Source: Oscillospiraceae bacterium
GTDB lineage: Bacteria > Bacillota > Clostridia > Oscillospirales > WRJC01
Assembly (NCBI GenBank): GCA_009783265.1
Contig: WRHM01000007.1
Coordinates: forward strand, 100,666-164,665
Direction: 5' to 3'
DNA length: 64,000 bases
In this document: positions 34,517 to 43,584 of the stretch, piece after piece
Layout: each line of letters begins with the position of its first letter
Position numbering within the stretch: the stretch's first letter is position 1
Program-made: the position numbers and the translations under genes
The notes under the pieces: model-generated
Told to the model about the DNA's origin: nothing
The model's input: the letters and a program-made list of their open reading frames with translations, nothing else
Database searches by the model: none

Positions 34517-36037
34517 TTAATAAATTGAATCCAACGCGTCAATAGTTTTCTGTATTGCAGCCTGCGCTTTGTCTTTGTTTTTTTCGACATAAGACGCCAC
34601 TTCGCTTTTTCCTGCCTTTGCCATTGTAGTATATGGGGACAATACGTTTGATTCCCAATACAGATAACCCATATCGTATATACGGTTGGCAAATATTATA
34701 TCGAGCATTTCGCCGGATTCTTCATCGCGCGAGATTTTGGTTTTGAGCATAGTTTCATAATATACGGGTTTGACAGTTTTGTAAGACTCTGCGCACAATG
34801 CCTCGAGTATTACCCCTTCGCGTTCAGTATCAAGAACTGTTACGGGAATTGCCATCATTGTCGCGTTAAATACTCTTGAATAATATATTTCCTGATTTTC
34901 GTCATATTTAGGCGTGGGCAGAATACCGAAATCGCTTTCCATATCGCGGAGAATTTTTGACCAGTTCATCAATTCATGCCAGAAAAGAACCTGATTACCG
35001 GGAAACATCGTATCCTGATAGCGGTGGTTACCCGCCGCGTCCGCGTCAAAAAATCTGTGGTCGCCGGAATTTAAAATAGATATGATTTTTTCATAAACAT
35101 CTACAAATCTGGGGCTCCCGGCAGCAAAATAAGGCACGTCGTCCGCGTCTTTATCTATAAATTTTTCGCCCGCCGAAAGCATGAACGAGGGATATACCAA
35201 AAAATTCAGAGACATAAAACCGTACTGGTCGTCCTGATCCCATTTTCCGTCGCCGTTGAGGTCAACCGACGCGTCTTTTGACATATCGGCGAATTTATCC
35301 AGCGTCCATTTTCCGTCGCGCACAAGCTGGTACGGGCTTTCAAGCCCGAAATCGAAAAGAAGCTGTTTATTGAAAAACATGGGCATTACCGCAGAATAAT
35401 GCGCAAAACAAAAATCACCTGCAACGCCGTAAAGCCTGTTTGAAAAAGACAGATCGTTTATTACGTCTTTATCCCACCACGGTTTTGTAAAATCCAGATA
35501 CGGTATTGAGTGCACTTCATATAATAAACCGGCCTGAGCCATATTTAAAGAATCGCCTATGTACGCAAAAATAAGATCATAATCGTCGCTGCCGGATTTT
35601 GCGCTTTTCTGCCCTTTGTTTTTCGCGTCGCCGGGGTCGTTTGCCTCTATTTCCACAATTTCAATGTCATATCTGTCTTCTATAACCCTGTTTCTTTTAT
35701 AAACGGCGTCATTAAAAATATCGGCCGTTTCTTCATCCGCCGTTATCTGCGTGAGAAGCCATGTCACAGCGTCGGGTTTGGTATTTATGACCCTAAAATT
35801 ATATCCGTTGAATTTTATTTCAGGCAAGTCAGGCTCAAGAGCCACAGCTTCCGTACTTTCAACTGACCCGTCGTTTGGGAGAATATCTTCGCCGGACGGA
35901 TTATCTTTGTTTGCGTTAATTTCACTATCTGATGACGGTTTGTCGCCGCATGAAGCAAATAAAATAATCGCCGAGCATGCAAACAACACTGTGAACAGTA
36001 TTATTAATATTTTTTTCTTTTTGATTTTTGTTTTCAT
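34517..36037 (-). CDS. Orphan extracellular solute-binding lipoprotein (paralogue 3)
   Basis: A 506-residue lipoprotein with lipobox Cys30 (Phe-Ala-Ser-Cys). Shared motifs: NDAVYKRNRVIEDRYDI, SDDYDLIFAYI, YLDFTKPWWDKD, LESPYQLVRDGKWTLDKFADM, DLNGDGKWDQDDQYGF (EF-hand-like loop), DFGILPTPKYDENQ and a terminal NKDKAQAAIQKTIDALD helix. It is the upstream member of the tandem pair and is transcribed away from the two-component genes at 36226. The divergent neighbour response regulator could control it; this is inference from position. Confidence 0.83.
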   Translation of the reverse strand: MKTKIKKKKILIILFTVLFACSAIILFASCGDKPSSDSEINANKDNPSGEDILPNDGSVESTEAVALEPDLPEIKFNGYNFRVINTKPDAVTWLLTQITADEETADIFNDAVYKRNRVIEDRYDIEIVEIEANDPGDAKNKGQKSAKSGSDDYDLIFAYIGDSLNMAQAGLLYEVHSIPYLDFTKPWWDKDVINDLSFSNRLYGVAGDFCFAHYSAVMPMFFNKQLLFDFGLESPYQLVRDGKWTLDKFADMSKDASVDLNGDGKWDQDDQYGFMSLNFLVYPSFMLSAGEKFIDKDADDVPYFAAGSPRFVDVYEKIISILNSGDHRFFDADAAGNHRYQDTMFPGNQVLFWHELMNWSKILRDMESDFGILPTPKYDENQEIYYSRVFNATMMAIPVTVLDTEREGVILEALCAESYKTVKPVYYETMLKTKISRDEESGEMLDIIFANRIYDMGYLYWESNVLSPYTTMAKAGKSEVASYVEKNKDKAQAAIQKTIDALDSIY

Positions 36038-36225
36038 AAATTATCACCTTTAAAAATAAATTATTTTGAATTTATGTATTGTTATTATATAATTTATTTA
36101 TGAATAAATTATATATATTTGTGCAAGTTAAACAAAAATAAACGGCAATAAAATTTTTGTTTAAATTCAGTTTATATATATCGGGAATAATAAAATATAA
36201 AAACAGAAACGGGTTGATTGATTTT

Positions 36226-36906
36226 ATGGTTAATATAATGGTTGTCGAAGACGACCCCAACACAAGAAAATTAATGCAGACTATTCTTTCGCAGAACGGC
36301 TATGAAATTATACTCGCTGAAAACGGCGAACATGCCCTTGAACTTTTGGATAAAAAACATGTGGATTTAATAATTCTCGATATAATGATGCCCAAAATCG
36401 ACGGCTATCAGTTTACTGAGATTTTAAGGGACAGCAATTTTGATTTGCCCATATTAATGGTAACAGCCAAAGAAACCCCTCAGGACAAAAAAAAAGGGTT
36501 TATAATAGGCACCGACGATTATATGGTCAAACCGTTTGACGAAGAAGAATTGATTTTGAGAATAGCCGCTCTTTTAAGACGCTCGAAAATCGTCAACGAA
36601 CACAAGCTTATAATAGGCGAAACAACGCTTGATTATGATTCGCTGACTGTGTCTAAAAATTCAAGCTCTCAGGAACTCCCAAACAAAGAATTTATGCTTT
36701 TGTATAAACTTTTATCGTATCAGAATAAAATTTTTACCCGCCGTCAGCTTATGGACGAGATATGGGATATGGAAAGTGAAACGGACGAGCGCACGGTAGA
36801 CGTGCATATAAATCGCCTCAGGGACCGTTTTAAAGACAATCACGATTTCGAGATTCAAACTATACGCGGGTTAGGCTATAAAGCCGTGAAAACAATTAAT
36901 AATTAA
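36226..36906 (+). CDS. OmpR-family response regulator
   Basis: A 226-residue regulator. The receiver domain has the acidic pocket (VVEDDPN), phospho-acceptor Asp52 (LIILDIMMPKIDGYQ), VTAKE and the KPFDEEEL lysine. A winged-helix domain follows (PNKEFMLLYKLLSYQNKIFTRRQLMDEIW, DERTVDVHINRLRDRF, IQTIRGLGYKAV). The start MVNIMVVEDD at 36226 is preferred; an earlier in-frame ATG at 36157 adds unrelated residues. A histidine kinase gene follows after 21 bases. Confidence 0.93.
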   Translation: MVNIMVVEDDPNTRKLMQTILSQNGYEIILAENGEHALELLDKKHVDLIILDIMMPKIDGYQFTEILRDSNFDLPILMVTAKETPQDKKKGFIIGTDDYMVKPFDEEELILRIAALLRRSKIVNEHKLIIGETTLDYDSLTVSKNSSSQELPNKEFMLLYKLLSYQNKIFTRRQLMDEIWDMESETDERTVDVHINRLRDRFKDNHDFEIQTIRGLGYKAVKTINN

Positions 36907-36927
36907 ATAATTAAAAACTAAAAAATT

Positions 36928-38064
36928 ATGAAGAAATTCGAAAAAAATAAAAAAAATAAAAAGTCTGATTTATATGATAATAATAAAGAATTTCAGGAAA
37001 TACATGATTACGCTTCGCTGAATGTAATCGCTGTGATTTTCGTGTTTTCTATTATGACTTCGGCAAGCGTTATCGCATGGTTCTGCATATTTTTTCTGGA
37101 TAAATTAAATATGCTTGTAAAAATCAGGCATTCACTGATGTTTGTTCAGTTTGTCATGATTATGGCAAGCGTAATTCTGGGAACTGTGATTGCGTATTTC
37201 GCGAGCAAAAAATTTTTGAAGCCGATTAATAATCTGATAAAAGCGACAAAAATAATAGCAAAGGGAAATTTTAAAGTAAAAGTTCCGATAACAATAACAG
37301 TCGAGGTTTTACGGGAACTTCTCGAAAGTTTTAACAAAATGGCTGAAGAACTCGGCGGGATCGAAATATTCAGGAATGATTTTATAAATAATTTCTCACA
37401 TGAGTTTAAAACGCCTATTGTGTCAATAAAAGGATTCGCGAAGCAATTAAGGCAAAATAATTTACCCCCCGAGCGCCGGCAGGAATATATTGATATTATA
37501 ATAAAAGAATGCGAGAGGCTGACTGATATGTCGTCAAAAGTGCTTTTGTTGACAAAACTTGAAAACCAGCAGATTATAACAGATAAAAAAGATTATTCTC
37601 TCGACGAGCAGATAAGAAACTGTATATTGCTGCTTGAAAAGCAATGGAGCAAAAAAAACATTGATTTTAATTTAGAATTAGTCCCGGCAATATTTTACGG
37701 AAACGAAGAAATGATGTCACATATCTGGCTTAATTTATTAGAAAACGCCATAAAATACAGCCGTGAAAACAGTGAAATTAGCGTGAGCTGCCGGGAATCA
37801 AAAAAAATAAATCCGTCAGGCAGTATAGAAAACGCAACAGAGGTTAAAATAACCGACAGCGGCGTGGGAATGGACGAAGAAACTTTAAAGCATATATTTG
37901 AAAAATTTTATCAGGGAGACGCCGCCCACAGCGATCAAGGCAACGGGTTAGGGCTTCCTTTGGTCAAAAGAATCGCCGAATTATGCGGCGTGCGTATATC
38001 AGTTCAGAGCGAAAAAGACAAAGGCACGTCGTTTTATATTTATCTGCCCGGAAAAATTAATTAA
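36928..38064 (+). CDS. Sensor histidine kinase
   Basis: A 378-residue kinase. Two membrane helices (about residues 32-55 and 70-92) with only a short extracellular loop, a HAMP domain (FLKPINNLIKATKIIAKGNFKVKV), a HisKA dimerisation domain with the phospho-His in NNFSHEFKTPIVSIKGFAKQ (about residue 156), and a HATPase domain with N box NLLENAIKYS, G1 ITDSGVGMDEE, F box FEKFYQGD and G2 GNGLGLPLV. The signal is unknown; the short loop suggests sensing inside the membrane. Pairs with the response regulator upstream. Confidence 0.94.
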   Translation: MKKFEKNKKNKKSDLYDNNKEFQEIHDYASLNVIAVIFVFSIMTSASVIAWFCIFFLDKLNMLVKIRHSLMFVQFVMIMASVILGTVIAYFASKKFLKPINNLIKATKIIAKGNFKVKVPITITVEVLRELLESFNKMAEELGGIEIFRNDFINNFSHEFKTPIVSIKGFAKQLRQNNLPPERRQEYIDIIIKECERLTDMSSKVLLLTKLENQQIITDKKDYSLDEQIRNCILLLEKQWSKKNIDFNLELVPAIFYGNEEMMSHIWLNLLENAIKYSRENSEISVSCRESKKINPSGSIENATEVKITDSGVGMDEETLKHIFEKFYQGDAAHSDQGNGLGLPLVKRIAELCGVRISVQSEKDKGTSFYIYLPGKIN

Positions 38065-38099
38065 TAAAATTATATATTAAAGAAAGAACTATAATTATT

Positions 38100-38996
38100 A
38101 TGACTAAAGCAAAATACAAAAATTTATTTATCGTAAATCCAAATGCGGGAACAAAACAGGCTAAAAATTATTTGCCAAAAGTGCTGGATTTGTTTCACGA
38201 AAACGGGGACACAAATTCTGTTTATCTGACACGCAAAAACGGCGACGGGATTAATCTCGCCGCCGACCACAGCAAATCCGCCGACCGGATTATATGCATG
38301 GGAGGGGACGGAACTTTCAGCGAAGTAATAACCGGAATGAAACTCTCCGGATATGATATTCCGATCGGATATATTCCCGCAGGCACGGCAAACGATTTCG
38401 CAACCAGTTTAAATTTGTCAAAAAATATGATACAGGCTGCGAGAGATATTATCGAAGGCGATATAAAATCTGTGGATATAGGCAAATTCAGCGAAAAATA
38501 TTTTTCTTATATAGCTTCGTTCGGGGCTTTTACGAAAGCTTCTTACAGCACGCCCCAATCTGCAAAAAATATACTTGGGCAGTTAGCGTATATAATAGAA
38601 GCCTTAAAAGAAATTCCGGCTATCCGTCCGGAATATATTAAAATCGAGACGGATACGCATAAAGTAGAGGGCGATTATATATTCGGCTCTGTCAGCAACT
38701 CAAAATCAGTCGGGGGGATTCTGACGCTCAATCCCAGTTTAGTGGATATGAGCGACGGCGTGTTTGAAGTGCTTCTGATAAAGCCATTAAATAATATACA
38801 AGCCGTCTGTGATTGCGTTTATTCCCTGCTTACCCAAAATTACGCGTCGGAACATATCACTTTTTTCAATGCCGACAAAGCCGTGATTTATTCAGACTCG
38901 CGGATGAATTGGGCTTTAGACGGCGAATACGCGGCGGGACATGATAAAATCAATATAAAAAATTTAAAACACGCCGTGAGGATTATATCGAAATAA
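38100..38996 (+). CDS. Diacylglycerol kinase family lipid kinase
   Basis: A 298-residue enzyme of the DagK/YegS type: IVNPNAGTKQAKNYLPKV, nucleotide motif CMGGDGTFSEVITGM, IPAGTANDFATSL and the C-terminal beta-sandwich (DGVFEVLLIKPLNN, WALDGEYA). It phosphorylates diacylglycerol or a related lipid, recycling head-group-free lipid. It lies 35 bases downstream of the histidine kinase gene with the same direction and may be part of that operon. Confidence 0.92.
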   Translation: MTKAKYKNLFIVNPNAGTKQAKNYLPKVLDLFHENGDTNSVYLTRKNGDGINLAADHSKSADRIICMGGDGTFSEVITGMKLSGYDIPIGYIPAGTANDFATSLNLSKNMIQAARDIIEGDIKSVDIGKFSEKYFSYIASFGAFTKASYSTPQSAKNILGQLAYIIEALKEIPAIRPEYIKIETDTHKVEGDYIFGSVSNSKSVGGILTLNPSLVDMSDGVFEVLLIKPLNNIQAVCDCVYSLLTQNYASEHITFFNADKAVIYSDSRMNWALDGEYAAGHDKINIKNLKHAVRIISK

Positions 38997-39029
38997 ATAT
39001 TTTAATTTTATATAAATTTTCAAAAAAAC

Positions 39030-39106
39030 TTTTATTATAGCACTCTCCCGGTAATGGGGAGGGGGATTTCTTAAAGGGGGAACGGATGGTTCCCTCCTTT
39101 AAGTCA
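39030..39106. repeat. CCTCCTTTAAG hairpin repeat
   Basis: Two adjacent hairpins: CTCTCCCGGTAATGGGGAGG (about 39041-39060) and CTTAAAGG...CCTTTAAG (39070-39103) around GGGGGAACGGATGGTTCCC, then a T-rich run. It resembles the non-GTAGGG repeats at 25400 and 62458 and may terminate the lipid kinase transcript. Confidence 0.5.
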
Positions 39107-39226
39107 ATTTTTTTGCTACTTTTTTGTTTGATTACAAAAAAGTAGATTAAAGGCATAAATCTTTTTTTTTGAATATAAATATATAATGAGGAAGAAAAAA
39201 ATATATTTAATATGGGAGAGATGAAT

Positions 39227-39472
39227 ATGCCATTTTCGTTTGAAATTTCTAAGCCTCAGAATATAAAAAGCACGCTAATTACTACCAGACAAAAAATTAT
39301 CAACAGCGGCGGAACGTTTTCCGGAGATGATCAATCCGGGAAGTTTACCGGTAAGGGAGTAGAGGGGATTTACAGGGTCGGCAATTCGGCGATTATTATA
39401 ACTATAACACAAAAGCCAGCGTTATATCCTGCGGCGGCTGTAAAGTCCGCAATAGAGAATTATTTTAAATAA
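39227..39472 (+). CDS. Small hypothetical protein
   Basis: An 81-residue soluble protein beginning MPFSFEISKPQNIKS. It has a predicted alpha-beta-beta pattern (STLITTRQKIINSGGTFSGDD, GKFTGKGVEGIYRVGNSAIIITITQKP, AAVKSAIENYF). I do not recognise a named family, though it looks like a compact single domain. Start: ATG 39227 lies six bases after GGGAGAG; two upstream in-frame ATGs (39212, 39221) overlap that site. It stands alone before the tRNA cluster. Confidence 0.65.
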   Translation: MPFSFEISKPQNIKSTLITTRQKIINSGGTFSGDDQSGKFTGKGVEGIYRVGNSAIIITITQKPALYPAAAVKSAIENYFK

Positions 39473-39570
39473 TTAAATAATATTTATGAAAGGTACGGGC
39501 GGGATTTTCCTGCCTGTAAATTTGTGTAGCGTTCATAAAAAATTTATATATATTTTAAACAAAAAAACTC

Positions 39571-39599
39571 TTGACATATATAATTTAATATGCTATAAT
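39571..39599 (+). promoter_or_regulatory. Promoter of the tRNA cluster
   Basis: TTGACA (39571-39576), a 17-base spacer and TATAAT (39594-39599), about 28 bases before tRNA-Val. Confidence 0.85.
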
Positions 39600-39627
39600 A
39601 TTAAACGTTGTCGGTAAAATAATGTGT

Positions 39628-39703
39628 GGGAGCTTAGCTCAGCTGGGAGAGCATATGCCTTACAAGCATAGGGTCACAGGTTCGATCCCTGTAGCTCCCA
39701 CCA
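39628..39703 (+). tRNA. tRNA-Val (UAC)
   Basis: A complete cloverleaf of 76 bases: acceptor GGGAGCT/AGCTCCC, anticodon loop CTTACAA, TTCGATC T-loop and encoded CCA. It is the first of five tRNAs. Confidence 0.96.
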
Positions 39704-39739
39704 ATTTTATTTCATGACTAATATATTATACACTAATGC

Positions 39740-39817
39740 GGCCCGGTAGTTCAGTTTGGTTAGAACGCTAGCCTGTCACGCTAGAGGTCGAGGGTTCGAG
39801 TCCCTTCCGGGTCGCCA
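39740..39817 (+). tRNA. tRNA-Asp (GUC)
   Basis: Acceptor GGCCCGG paired with CCGGGTC (one G-U pair), anticodon loop CTGTCAC, T-loop TTCGAGT, discriminator G and encoded CCA. Confidence 0.95.
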
Positions 39818-39850
39818 ATTTTTAATATATAGATCATGTATGTTTTATCT

Positions 39851-39926
<76 letters not shown>

Positions 39927-40001
39927 CTAATTTTAATTGCAAATATAATAAATAATAATGCTATTGGATAAATATATTATTTGTAACGATAGCAAAATCA
40001 C

Positions 40002-40074
40002 GCGGATTTAGCTCATTCGGTAGAGCGCGACCTTGCCAAGGTCGAGGTGGCGGGTTCGAGCCCCGTAATCCGCT
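40002..40074 (+). tRNA. tRNA-Gly (GCC)
   Basis: Acceptor GCGGATT/AATCCGC, anticodon loop TTGCCAA, T-loop TTCGAGC, discriminator T. The 3' end is followed by TCG, so CCA is not encoded, unlike its four neighbours. Confidence 0.95.
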
Positions 40075-40108
40075 TCGTTTTTTCTGTTTTTTTTATATAT
40101 TAATTTAC

Positions 40109-40183
<75 letters not shown>

Positions 40184-40188
40184 TAAGG

Positions 40189-40235
40189 AACCTCCCATTC
40201 TATGCGGGTAATCGCTGAATGGGAGGTTTTGGCTT
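40189..40235 (+). terminator. Terminator of the tRNA cluster
   Basis: AACCTCCCATTC (40189-40200) pairs perfectly with GAATGGGAGGTT (40217-40228), then TTGGCTTTT. The following 110 bases contain TTGGGAGCA twice (within 40272-40295) and no gene. Confidence 0.7.
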
Positions 40236-40351
40236 TTGACAGGATTTGGGTTGAAAATATGGAATTGGGAGCAATTTGGGAGCAGAAGCTATAAAAAGAT
40301 ACGATAAGTTGCGGTAAGTTTAATGAAAAAGACTACGGGAAATTTATATGG

Positions 40352-41260
40352 TCAATACTCAGCTTTTAATTGCCATACATCGGGTCCCCATTCTTGGGGG
40401 AAATAAAGGGGTTCCTCATTAATTATTATTTCGTTTTCATTATTATCATCGAATCCTTCATATGCTACCCATAAAGAATAGTCGCAAACAGGACCTTCCA
40501 TTAAATACCTTGGATATAAAAATTCATAAGCTAAGCGTTTAATATCGTATTTACATGCAAAGTTCATATCATGTTCGTCAATTAAATTACCTTTTTCATT
40601 TTTAATAGTAGAACGATAAAATCTGATATACATTTTATGGTCTGAACGAGGTGTATTATCGAAAGTATCATCATAGTATGAATCATTTAAAAGAGTACCG
40701 TCAAAAAATATCACAGGTTCATTAGTATATCTCAATTCAACAACTCCGTTTTCTGATGAATATATTTCCAAAGGTTTATATATTGGCAAAACACCGGTTC
40801 CGCCACGATAAAATGGATCAATAATTTCATGCCAGTAATTGCCTTGAATACCTTCGGAGCCTATTGTTATCCATACTGGAAGCGCAACAGATTCATCAAT
40901 ATATGAACTCGAATAATAAACTACATCTACCCATTGACCGCTAACTCGTTTAAGAAGATCATGGAGCTCTGATTGTTGAAAATTTTTATCTTTTGTACTT
41001 GTTATATATCCATTTAAATCTTGACCATTTATGTTTGTACGAAAAATCCACTGAAATAATCCACCGATAAAAAATATACCAATTATAATTATCGAACACA
41101 AAAAAACAAAATTTTTTGGTTTTCTTTTTATTGCATAAATAAATCCAAATACTAATATTCCCATTGAAATATAGAATGATAATGGAACTTGAAAAAAACG
41201 ATATTCATTTGGAAAAATCCTTGAAATAAAAACAATATTAAATGCAAACGCAACAAGCAT
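40352..41260 (-). CDS. Hypothetical membrane-anchored protein
   Basis: A 302-residue protein with three N-terminal hydrophobic segments (about residues 2-15, 27-44 and 51-70) and a 230-residue soluble part with many aromatic and acidic residues (WVDVVYYSSSYIDESVALPVW, DDTFDNTPRSDHKMYIRFYR). No family recognised. The start at 41260 lacks a good ribosome binding site and lies only 14 bases from a truncated gene in the other direction, so the true N-terminus may be lost at a rearrangement. AT-rich codon use resembles the core genome. Confidence 0.55.
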   Translation of the reverse strand: MLVAFAFNIVFISRIFPNEYRFFQVPLSFYISMGILVFGFIYAIKRKPKNFVFLCSIIIIGIFFIGGLFQWIFRTNINGQDLNGYITSTKDKNFQQSELHDLLKRVSGQWVDVVYYSSSYIDESVALPVWITIGSEGIQGNYWHEIIDPFYRGGTGVLPIYKPLEIYSSENGVVELRYTNEPVIFFDGTLLNDSYYDDTFDNTPRSDHKMYIRFYRSTIKNEKGNLIDEHDMNFACKYDIKRLAYEFLYPRYLMEGPVCDYSLWVAYEGFDDNNENEIIINEEPLYFPQEWGPDVWQLKAEY

Positions 41261-41273
41261 AAGTGGTTATGAA

Positions 41274-41930
41274 TTGGAATGTGGTTTTAACGCCGAAGAC
41301 GAATGGTCTTCTGAACGTTTCAATAACCCAAATGACATTAGCGCCGGAATTTTTCTTTATAAGCTCCACGGTTCTATTGATTGGGTGCGTGATTCAACTA
41401 CTGGCATTTTAAAACGCTATGATTTGCCGCAAGAAAATGCAGAACTTATTTTTGGCACGGATGCCAAAATGCAATCTATTGACCCATTTTTGTTTAATGT
41501 ATACGAATTGAGAAATTATTCATTATTGTGTAAATTGATTGTTATAATCGGTTATAGTTTTAATGATGCACAAATTAAGTCGGCTTGCGTCCAGATATAC
41601 CGTATGCTTGCCAAGCGCGACCTGACCGAAAAAACGCTTGACTTCGCAAAACAGATGTCCGTCATGCCGACTGCCGTCAAAATAAACAACGCAAAAACCC
41701 GCTGGGGAAGTTGCTCGTCGAAGAAAAGCCTGAACTTTTCGTGGCGGCTGATTATGGCTGACGACGATGTGATAGACTATGTAGTTGTTCACGAACTGGC
41801 GCATATCACCGAAATGAACCATTCGGCACGGTTCTGGTCGATTGTAGAAGGTGTTCTGCCTGATTATCGGAAACGAAAGACAAAACTCAAAGAGTTGCAA
41901 CGTCGTCTTAACGGAGAGGATTGGGAGTGA
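41274..41930 (+). pseudogene. Chimeric remnant: SIR2-like fragment fused to YgjP-like metallopeptidase
   Basis: The open frame joins two unrelated pieces. Residues about 1-102 (GIFLYKLHGSIDWVRD, LIVIIGYSFNDAQIK) are the end of a SIR2-like domain of the type found in defence proteins, without its N-terminal NAD-binding half. From about residue 103 (41582) the sequence is a YgjP/DUF45 metallopeptidase: KINNAKTRWGSCSSKKSLNFSWRLI and the HELAHITEMNHSARFW zinc motif, also without its N-terminus. Codon use changes from AT-rich to GC-richer at the join. Neither half looks complete, so this is probably not functional as SIR2; the peptidase core (HExxH...H) is intact. Confidence 0.7.
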
Positions 41931-41937
41931 AATATAG

Positions 41938-42246
41938 ATGAAAGTACAGTTTACCAAAAGCGAAATAAAAATAATGCAGACCGCCCTTGCCCGCTGGGGA
42001 CTGAACGCACAAGTCGGGCAAACAGTGGAGGAATGCGCGGAATTGATTGTCGCTCTCCAAAAATACGTCAACCGACCGCCGCATCCCGAAGCCGTTGGTA
42101 ATATACTTGATGAAATCGCTGATGTGGAGATGATGTTGGCGCAAATGCGACTCGTTCTTGGCATTGACGATACCGCGCTTCGGAAACGGATTGAATATAA
42201 ATTTGAAAAATTGAGCCAATATTTATCGGAGGATGAAGAACAGTGA
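41938..42246 (+). CDS. MazG-like nucleotide pyrophosphohydrolase
   Basis: A 102-residue all-helical protein with the MazG/dUTPase-like metal motif E-E-x2-E-x(n)-D-E-x2-D (EECAELIVAL and DEIADVEMML). It would hydrolyse NTPs or dNTPs to monophosphates and may clean damaged nucleotides. It overlaps the next gene by four bases, suggesting coupling with the HD hydrolase. Arg codons here include CGG, CGA and CGT, unlike the core genes. First intact gene of the accessory cluster. Confidence 0.78.
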   Translation: MKVQFTKSEIKIMQTALARWGLNAQVGQTVEECAELIVALQKYVNRPPHPEAVGNILDEIADVEMMLAQMRLVLGIDDTALRKRIEYKFEKLSQYLSEDEEQ

Positions 42247-42854
42247 GTAATTTGAATAAAGCCATAGAAATAGCGGCAAAGGCACATACCGGACAAGTGG
42301 ACAAAGGCGGCAATCCATATATTCTGCATCCGCTCCGCGTTATGCAAAACTTCTGTGAAAGTGAGAGCGAAGCCGTAAAAATATGCGCCGTGTTACATGA
42401 TGTTGTAGAAGATACCGATATTACGCTTGACGACTTGCGAGTGGAAGGATTTTCGAAGGAAATCATAACCGCTCTTGACTGCCTTACAAAACGAGACAGC
42501 GAAAGTTACGATGATTTCATCAACCGCGTATTGACTAACGAAATAGCCTGCAAAGTTAAAAACGGCGACCTTGCCGATAACATGGACTTGACACGGATAC
42601 CAAATCCGACTGAGAAAGATAAGGAGCGCATAAAAAAATACCGCAAAGCTGCGGATCGTATAATGGACGTATTACCCTACGCCGATGCAATTCCTGACTG
42701 TCGCCTGATTGAAATAAACGGTGTTGCGGAAATCCATCCAAGCGTTTCAATAGACCAGTTCTGTGATATGTTTATCAGGTTTATCGAGTCGCATGGCTGG
42801 TTTTTCGGCGGTGGATATAAAGACATTACAGACGAAAAAAATAACGGCGAATAA
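42243..42854 (+). CDS. HD-domain protein, (p)ppGpp hydrolase-like
   Basis: A 203-residue protein. Residues 1-145 match the HD hydrolase part of RelA/SpoT and small alarmone hydrolases: AKAHTGQVDKGGNPYILHPLRVM, VLHDVVEDTDITLDDL and KNGDLADNMDL. No synthetase or TGS domain follows, so hydrolysis of (p)ppGpp or a similar nucleotide is the likely role. The last 55 residues (CRLIEINGVAEIHPSV...FFGGGYKDI) are an unrecognised extension. Starts at GTG 42243, overlapping the MazG-like gene. Confidence 0.82.
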   Translation: MSNLNKAIEIAAKAHTGQVDKGGNPYILHPLRVMQNFCESESEAVKICAVLHDVVEDTDITLDDLRVEGFSKEIITALDCLTKRDSESYDDFINRVLTNEIACKVKNGDLADNMDLTRIPNPTEKDKERIKKYRKAADRIMDVLPYADAIPDCRLIEINGVAEIHPSVSIDQFCDMFIRFIESHGWFFGGGYKDITDEKNNGE

Positions 42855-42870
42855 TCCGTGGAGGTAAAAT

Positions 42871-43572
42871 ATGGGCAAGCCTGTTACGGTTAAATTGATT
42901 AACGGAGCCCGCGCACGCGAAACTAACGTTATAGGGTATTGTCATTTAGAGCGTCACCCCGGTTACCTGACTAAAAACTTAATAAAAGTTCATGGATGTT
43001 TAGAGAAGAAATGCAGCTTTCTAAGGAAGTTACGCCCCGAATACTGGAAAGGTCGTGAAGATTCTGAAAAAGCGCGAAAAGATAAATTGATAAGACCAAA
43101 ACGAAAAGTAGAAACGAACGCTGAACGCGATGCTTTTATTCGCAAGATATTGGAGAAAGACGGAAATGTATATGTGACGGTGATTCGTGAAGAGAACAAA
43201 GGCTTCTTGACAGTAAGTTATATTTCTGACAGACGGGTGGACATTAGACTGCAGGCGCGAGTTTTGCAAAACAGATACAGCAGCATGAGGATTAAATTCA
43301 AACCGGCAGCGGCTTCGGAGGCGGCGATAGAAAAATTAATAAGGGAACCTCGACGGAAAGCAGGGAAAAGTACAGATTTATTAAAGATTCCGGGAGTTGG
43401 TCCCGTTGCAAAGAGCAGGTTAATTTCTATTGGCGTACATTGCGTAGAGGACTTACTGGGATGTGACGGCGATGACTTGTATGAACTTGACTGCGAGTTG
43501 TCTGATGAAAAAGTAAATCTGCGATTTCTGCGGGTGTACCATAATGCGGTCAAATTTGCGAACGGAAAGTGA
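42871..43572 (+). CDS. Protein with C-terminal Cdd1-type helix-hairpin-helix
   Basis: A 233-residue protein. The C-terminal 65 residues (LLKIPGVGPVAKSRLISIGV, CVEDLLGCDGDDLYELDC) match the pathogenicity-locus (Cdd1) helix-hairpin-helix family, likely to bind DNA. The N-terminal half (GYCHLERHPGYLTKNLIKVHGC, KCSFLRKLRPEYW) has paired Cys and His residues and is not recognised; it could hold a metal. A GGAGG site precedes the ATG. Role unknown. Confidence 0.65.
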   Translation: MGKPVTVKLINGARARETNVIGYCHLERHPGYLTKNLIKVHGCLEKKCSFLRKLRPEYWKGREDSEKARKDKLIRPKRKVETNAERDAFIRKILEKDGNVYVTVIREENKGFLTVSYISDRRVDIRLQARVLQNRYSSMRIKFKPAAASEAAIEKLIREPRRKAGKSTDLLKIPGVGPVAKSRLISIGVHCVEDLLGCDGDDLYELDCELSDEKVNLRFLRVYHNAVKFANGK

Positions 43573-43584
43573 GATTATAAAGTT

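Noticed and set aside
41523..42347. Long minus-strand frame over the MazG-like region
   Set aside because: It is a shadow of the plus-strand genes, which carry clear family motifs and ribosome binding sites.
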